A stretch of DNA of 64,000 bases from NCBI GenBank assembly GCA_007449985.2, contig VIIQ02000830.1, positions 1-64,000 of the forward strand, written 5' to 3'. The notes beneath the pieces are model-generated. The model worked only from the letters and a program-made list of their open reading frames with translations, was not told where the DNA came from and did no database searches. Below, one piece after another: positions 59,388-64,000 of the stretch. Numbering within the stretch: position 1 is the stretch's first letter; the number at the start of each line of letters is the position of its first letter. Both the position numbers and the translations under genes were made by a program. This DNA comes from Desmodesmus armatus. Taxonomy: Eukaryota; Chlorophyta; Chlorophyceae; Sphaeropleales; Scenedesmaceae.

Positions 59388-62300
59388 TCAACCCTGCCGG
59401 CGCTCATCCCTGATGGCCTGCTGTGTTGCCCGTGCTGCCGTCAGCTGCCGACGCACTGCATGCAGGCCAGACCGAGTCAACGCCAACAATCCCTCATGTA
59501 GAGCCTGGTCCCCAGCCTGTGCAGGCTGCACCCAGCTTGTATACACACCGCTGCCACTGTCCCTAAGCTGCGCTTCTTGCTGCTCATAATACATCACCAG
59601 GCTGTCTGCATCACCCTTGATCTTGATCTTGTGCTCTTGTGCTCGCAGCAGGCTATTGTATGCCGCCCAGTACTTCAGCTTGTCCTTGAACAGCCGCACA
59701 CCTGCAACAGTACAGCACCAAAGTACTACTCAACGGTTGACGGGCGCATGGCCAAGGCCTGCACTCAGCTTCATTGAAACCTGCATCATCCCAGCATGCG
59801 TACCTTAGCCAAGGGGTTCTGACTGATAACGGTAGTTAGTTAGGTCTTGGTTTAGTGGCTTATTTTCAGTGAGGTATATAGATTTCAGCATAGCTCTATG
59901 CCTGTGCCTGAGCGCTTTCACCACCACACTAGCCTTGAGATCTCACCAACCGTTGACACAGCCCCTCAAGCATCATGTTGTGTCACAACCTGCTCACCTG
60001 TTGCATCCTCAGGAATGCCCCTGAAGGCCCAAGGGAAGTCTCCAGCCACCACTTGCTCGGCCGTGATGTCATCTGGCCTGTTGTTGCTGCCCTGTGCCCT
60101 GATGCAGTTGTACTTGTCAACCAGCTGCTTGATGCGCGCTTTGTGGTCGCCCATACGGTCCTGCACCGCCTTGCGCTCTTTGGGGGTCAGCAGTGCTGAC
60201 CCCTTGTCAGGTTGACCTGCAGCACAACAATGGCTACCGAGTGATGCCGGCTTACAGAGCAGAGCTGCAACAACCCAGAGACTGCACAGAGGAAAGGAAC
60301 TGACTAGTTCAGTTCTGCTCTGTCATGTTGAATATAGCTAGCATGCAAAACTGACATATGTTGGCACGGGTTACATGATGTTGTCCCCCCCCCCTGCCCC
60401 CCAGTCGCATAGTCTCACCTTTGAGCTTGTACCTCTGCTTCTCCACCATCAGGTACGTAGCCTCCATAGCATCCTCGTAGTCACAGCACTGGTACTCTGC
60501 CAGCTCCTGCAACCACTGCTGCACCCCCACACCACCGCTGCCTGTGGCCGCCCAGAGGTGTAGCTTGTTGTGCATTGCAGCAACCTGCTGCGCAAATGTC
60601 AACACCCTGGATGCTGTTTCACCTGCTGAGCCAACCCGCTGCAAACCGCCCACCTGCCGCTGCAGTGACTGGATGTCCAGCAAAAGATCAGCTGCCAGTT
60701 GAGCCATGGAAGGCAAGGGCTGCTGCTGCTGCTGCTGCTGCTGCTGACCTTGTTGCCCCTGCCCAGCTGGCTGTGTGGAGGGGCCTGGTTGTGCGCTGCT
60801 GCCATGCACTGCACCCCAGCTGGCGCAGGGCTCCAAGCGCTGCCTGAGATTCTGCAGACTGCAAACAGCACACGCGCGCGGCGCAAGCACGCACAACAAA
60901 TGACAGCGATATGGTCGACTCTGTTCATGGGCAAGCAAATCACTCACCAGGCAGTCCTCAACCTCAGGCACAGCATGCCTGGCCGAACAGACCCGCCCTG
61001 ATACATACTGTCACAGTTGACCCAGCAAGCCAGGACACTACTGCGGCACAGCTTGGGCTTTGCAGTGTCGTCTACGAGTGATTGCATCTTGATGACCTGC
61101 TGATTGTCATAGCAACACTCCCATGTCATACACCCAGCAAAGACTGTCAGGCTGAGGCTGGCGGTTGTAACCAACATGCACATGTCCGGTGCATCCAGGT
61201 TGACCCACCTGCGTTCGAGCTTTGGCAGCTTTTGCTTCAGCTTGCTGACCAGCTGCTGCACCTGAAACATCATGTCATCATCGGACAACACCAGGTCAGC
61301 GCCGTTGAAGCACGCCAGCACATCAGCCAGAGTCCTGGTTTCCTGCACAGCCTTGATCAGCTGGACATACTGCGCCGCAGGAGACAACTTCTGGTTGGCA
61401 CGCCGTGAATGCTCTGCAGGCAGGGCAAAGCACATGACATCAATACACAACCGCTTAGTGCCACCGTTTGCACTCACCAACACACCAGACATGAGTGTCG
61501 CTGCGGCGGCACCGGTGACCTTTGGCTTGCTGTTGTAGTAAGATTACAGCGGCTGAAGCTGCCGTGTCTGTCAACAAAAACAAGTGGATAGGGCACCGGT
61601 GACCTTTGGCTTGCTGGTGCAGTGTTGATGATCACCAAGCGCACGCATGGCAGCCCGGCGTGTCATGCAGGTGGCTATTATTCAAACTTGCAGCGCAGCA
61701 CGGTGGATGTATTTGGCATTTGTAAGACCATGCACACCTTGAGCTGCTGCCACAACGGCTGCACCGATGGCCTCAATGACTTCTCTCTGCTGGATATCCA
61801 CGCCGTAGACGCTGGCCGCTTCCTCGTATGCGCTTTGCCAAGCCTTGCCTGCAGCTTGCAGCTTGGCCAGTGCTCCAGTAGTGCCATCAAAGAACCTGCG
61901 CAACACATAACAACCTTTGTGTGCAGCTACCTTGGCAATGCAGGGAGGTGGGCAGCATGCATCATCAGCAGCTGCTGGAATGTTCATGACACGAACCCCT
62001 GGTGACCACTCAGCTGGCTCCTGGAGGTCTGTCATCTCACACCGTACCACCTGCAGCGTGCCATCAGGTGACACGCAACTTGCTCTGGAATCTCAATTAT
62101 GCGCACAGTATGGCTTATGACAGTGATGGCTTAGGCTTACCGTTTGTGCAGTGTGCCGCACAGGTTGCGTTGTTTGTCCAGGTTCCAGTCCCAAAGCACT
62201 TCAGTCAGGTGATCGGTGCTGCCTGTGTGCAAGGTACGGCACAAACAATGTTTGACTGGCAACCCAGGAATTGCTTAGTACTAGCTGTTGTGTGGCAGAT

Positions 62301-64000
62301 CTTGGCATGCAGCATGTTGACCTGAGACATGAGACCACAAAGCTGGCCCAGAAGAAGGCAGCTGCTGCCTGCTTGCAAGCAAACGAGCTAGCTCCGCTGG
62401 CCACCAAAACTTGCCACTTACCGCCTGGAGACATCCGCCTGACAATGAACCCCCAGGGGCTGACAAAGGCGTTAATCCGCTCAGTGAACTCTCCATCTTC
62501 AAGACCTAGCCCGGTGCGGTACAAGGGGCCAAAGAGGACCTGGTTTGAGCACAAACATATCAGGCAGGTGTCCACATGAGCAGGCTGCAAACTGTGTGTT
62601 GAGTCAAAACAGGCTGCCAGTCAGGTAACGTACATAGTCACAACACGGACTAGAAGTAACCGTGCAGCGTGTGCATGGCGCCCCCCATGCACACTGCACG
62701 GCACAAACAGGCGCAACGGGTTGAAAGCCACAACACTATCCTGAACACATACGCAAACCTGAAAGCCATGTGTCACTGCCATGCCAGCGCACGCGCGCCC
62801 CCCCCCCCCCCCCCCAAACCTGCGCGTGCACCCACCCGCAACCATGCCCACACGTGGCGCGCACACACATGAACCTACATGCAAGAAGGCATGCATGCAT
62901 CTCCCAACATAACCCTAGACGAAAAACATTGCGTGCTTGTGCCCTTACACACGTGCATGCTCCTGCACACATTCCAGCTGCCGCAACCCAGATGTGCTAG
63001 CAAGCTCCCTAGTCAGCGGCCTTGCGTGTGGTGCACCTGATCGCACACCCAATCCATTGCCCGCCCTGCTGATCACCTTACTTGCTGATCACCTACTTGC
63101 GCGCACTGCTGACCAGCTGCCTGCAGCCTGCTTGCCCCTTTGTTTTGCGCACTCATGCCTCCCCCTCCCCCCCCCCACCACACACACCCAAGCTGCAAGT
63201 GGCCCACTCTGTCACTCATGCCTCCCCCCCCCCCACACACACACACCCAAGCACACCTCACCTGGCACCACCAGACATGGGTACTGGAGTGCATGGCTGA
63301 CGTGGCAGGCGTGATGTCCTGGACCTGCTGCTGTGTCACCACCAACTGGGTGGGCAGCTCCGCAACCAGGCGGGCCACTTTTACATCACCAGCAGCGCGC
63401 TTGAGGCCGATGTTCTCCACCACCTTGGCAATCCAGGCATACCACTTGCACACCAGGTCTCCAAAGAAGAAGCGCCCTCTGAGCTGGGACAGCACTGCGT
63501 GCAGCGCATGACAGCAGTGCATGCAGACAAACGCTGTGCATACCACAACACGATGTGAGCCCAACACACCCAAGGGCCATGTCGTGACTGTACACCCAAA
63601 GAGAGTTTGTTCTACTGCTGCTATCTGCGCGATAGCCTAGTGATTTCAAGTGATGGGGAAAAAATCGGTAATGCTGCATGGGATGCACAAATAAAACCCA
63701 GACAACAGAATGAGCCTAGCAAAAACAACACGACGCGCAACTGTGCTCACCAGCCAGCATCAGGTAGGCATAGCCATACCGCTCGTGGCCGTAGGCAGCG
63801 GGCATTGTGGCCATGCTGAGCAGGACCAGGTGCGGGCACCCCAGCAGGAACCGCCCTGTGACCCGCTTATTGTCGGCGCGCCCCTTGCGGTCACCGGCTG
63901 CATGGTAGCTGCTGTTGCCACACAGCTTGTCTTGCTTGACGCGGTCGCTGCAGGCGTCCACAAGGTCCATCACACCTCGGACGTGCCTGATGCAAGTACA
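59388..64000 (-). CDS. KDZ (Kyakuja-Dileera-Zisupton) family transposase, 5' end beyond window
   Basis: Nine minus-strand exons join in phase: >64000-63751, 63476-63262, 62539-62422, 62222-62141, 62084-61738, 61413-61134, 60858-60419, 60216-59998, 59701-59388 (TGA). KDZ hallmarks appear in order: VTGRFLLGCPHLVLLSMATM then GHERYGYAYLML; GDLVCKWYAWI; MHSSTHVWWCQ joined across an intron to VLFGPLYRTGLGLEDGEFTE, whose Glu fits the third catalytic acidic residue; and VLWDWNLDKQRNLCGTLHKR. The helical C-terminal part has a poly-Gln run, LVDKYNCIRAQ and GDFPWAFRGIPED, as in KDZ tails. The enzyme would cut and join transposon ends in the nucleus. The N-terminal part, with the first catalytic Asp and any Cys-rich CxC domain, should lie to the right. 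No stop or frameshift interrupts the visible part. Element termini were not identified. Confidence 0.8.

Noticed and set aside
61890..62000. Extra intron within the fifth visible KDZ exon (61738-62084)
   Set aside because: A GCGCAG acceptor-like site is present, but the frame is open throughout and both exon ends keep phase without it; the only in-phase donor is weak.

Overview
This window looks like nuclear DNA from a green alga, most likely a chlorophycean/volvocalean species. I infer this from many short, GC-rich spliceosomal introns (GTGAGT-type donors, GCAG acceptors), Ala/Gln/Ser-rich proteins full of CTG/CAG runs, TGTAA-type poly(A) signals downstream of several genes, TG and poly-G simple repeats, and gene families typical of the group (TKL kinases, LRR proteins, KDZ transposases). 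I cannot name the species. No rRNA, tRNA, CRISPR or prokaryotic operon was found.

Layout. 0-2.7 kb: one copy of a dispersed 166-bp repeat and a minus-strand fatty acid hydroxylase superfamily gene with two apparent 1-bp frameshifts. 2.7-6.7 kb: non-coding, with repeats and hairpins. 6.7-18.9 kb: an 18-exon plus-strand gene for a predicted receptor-like kinase (signal peptide, FAS1-like ectodomain, one TM helix, TKL-type kinase domain, long tail). Its introns carry duplicated splice junctions, a (CTG)28 tract, a TG microsatellite split by a 1.4-kb LTR-like element, and a second copy of the 166-bp repeat. 21.7-23.9 kb: an ankyrin-repeat protein with about 16 repeats. 29.4-30.6 kb: a minus-strand three-exon gene resembling plant S40 senescence regulators. 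32.3-49.6 kb: three same-strand paralogues of an F-box-like/LRR family (intact, disrupted, intact), with a pair of near-identical 734-bp TIR elements between the first two. 53.6-55.9 kb: a four-exon RGG/zinc-ribbon-like protein of unknown function. 56.7-58.7 kb: a 3.6-copy tandem array of a ~550-bp unit with long G tracts. 59.4-64.0 kb: a minus-strand KDZ-family transposase gene, nine exons seen, 5' end beyond the window.

The genes do not form a pathway. The LRR paralogues are a local family expansion. The KDZ gene, TIR pair, LTR-like element and tandem arrays show a mobile-element-rich locus. Exon models were built by hand from splice motifs and reading-frame phase. The S40-like, LRR, zinc-ribbon and KDZ models join with consistent phase throughout. 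Several disrupted genes are each fixed by one extra base in a short homopolymer, which suggests long-read assembly errors more than gene decay.
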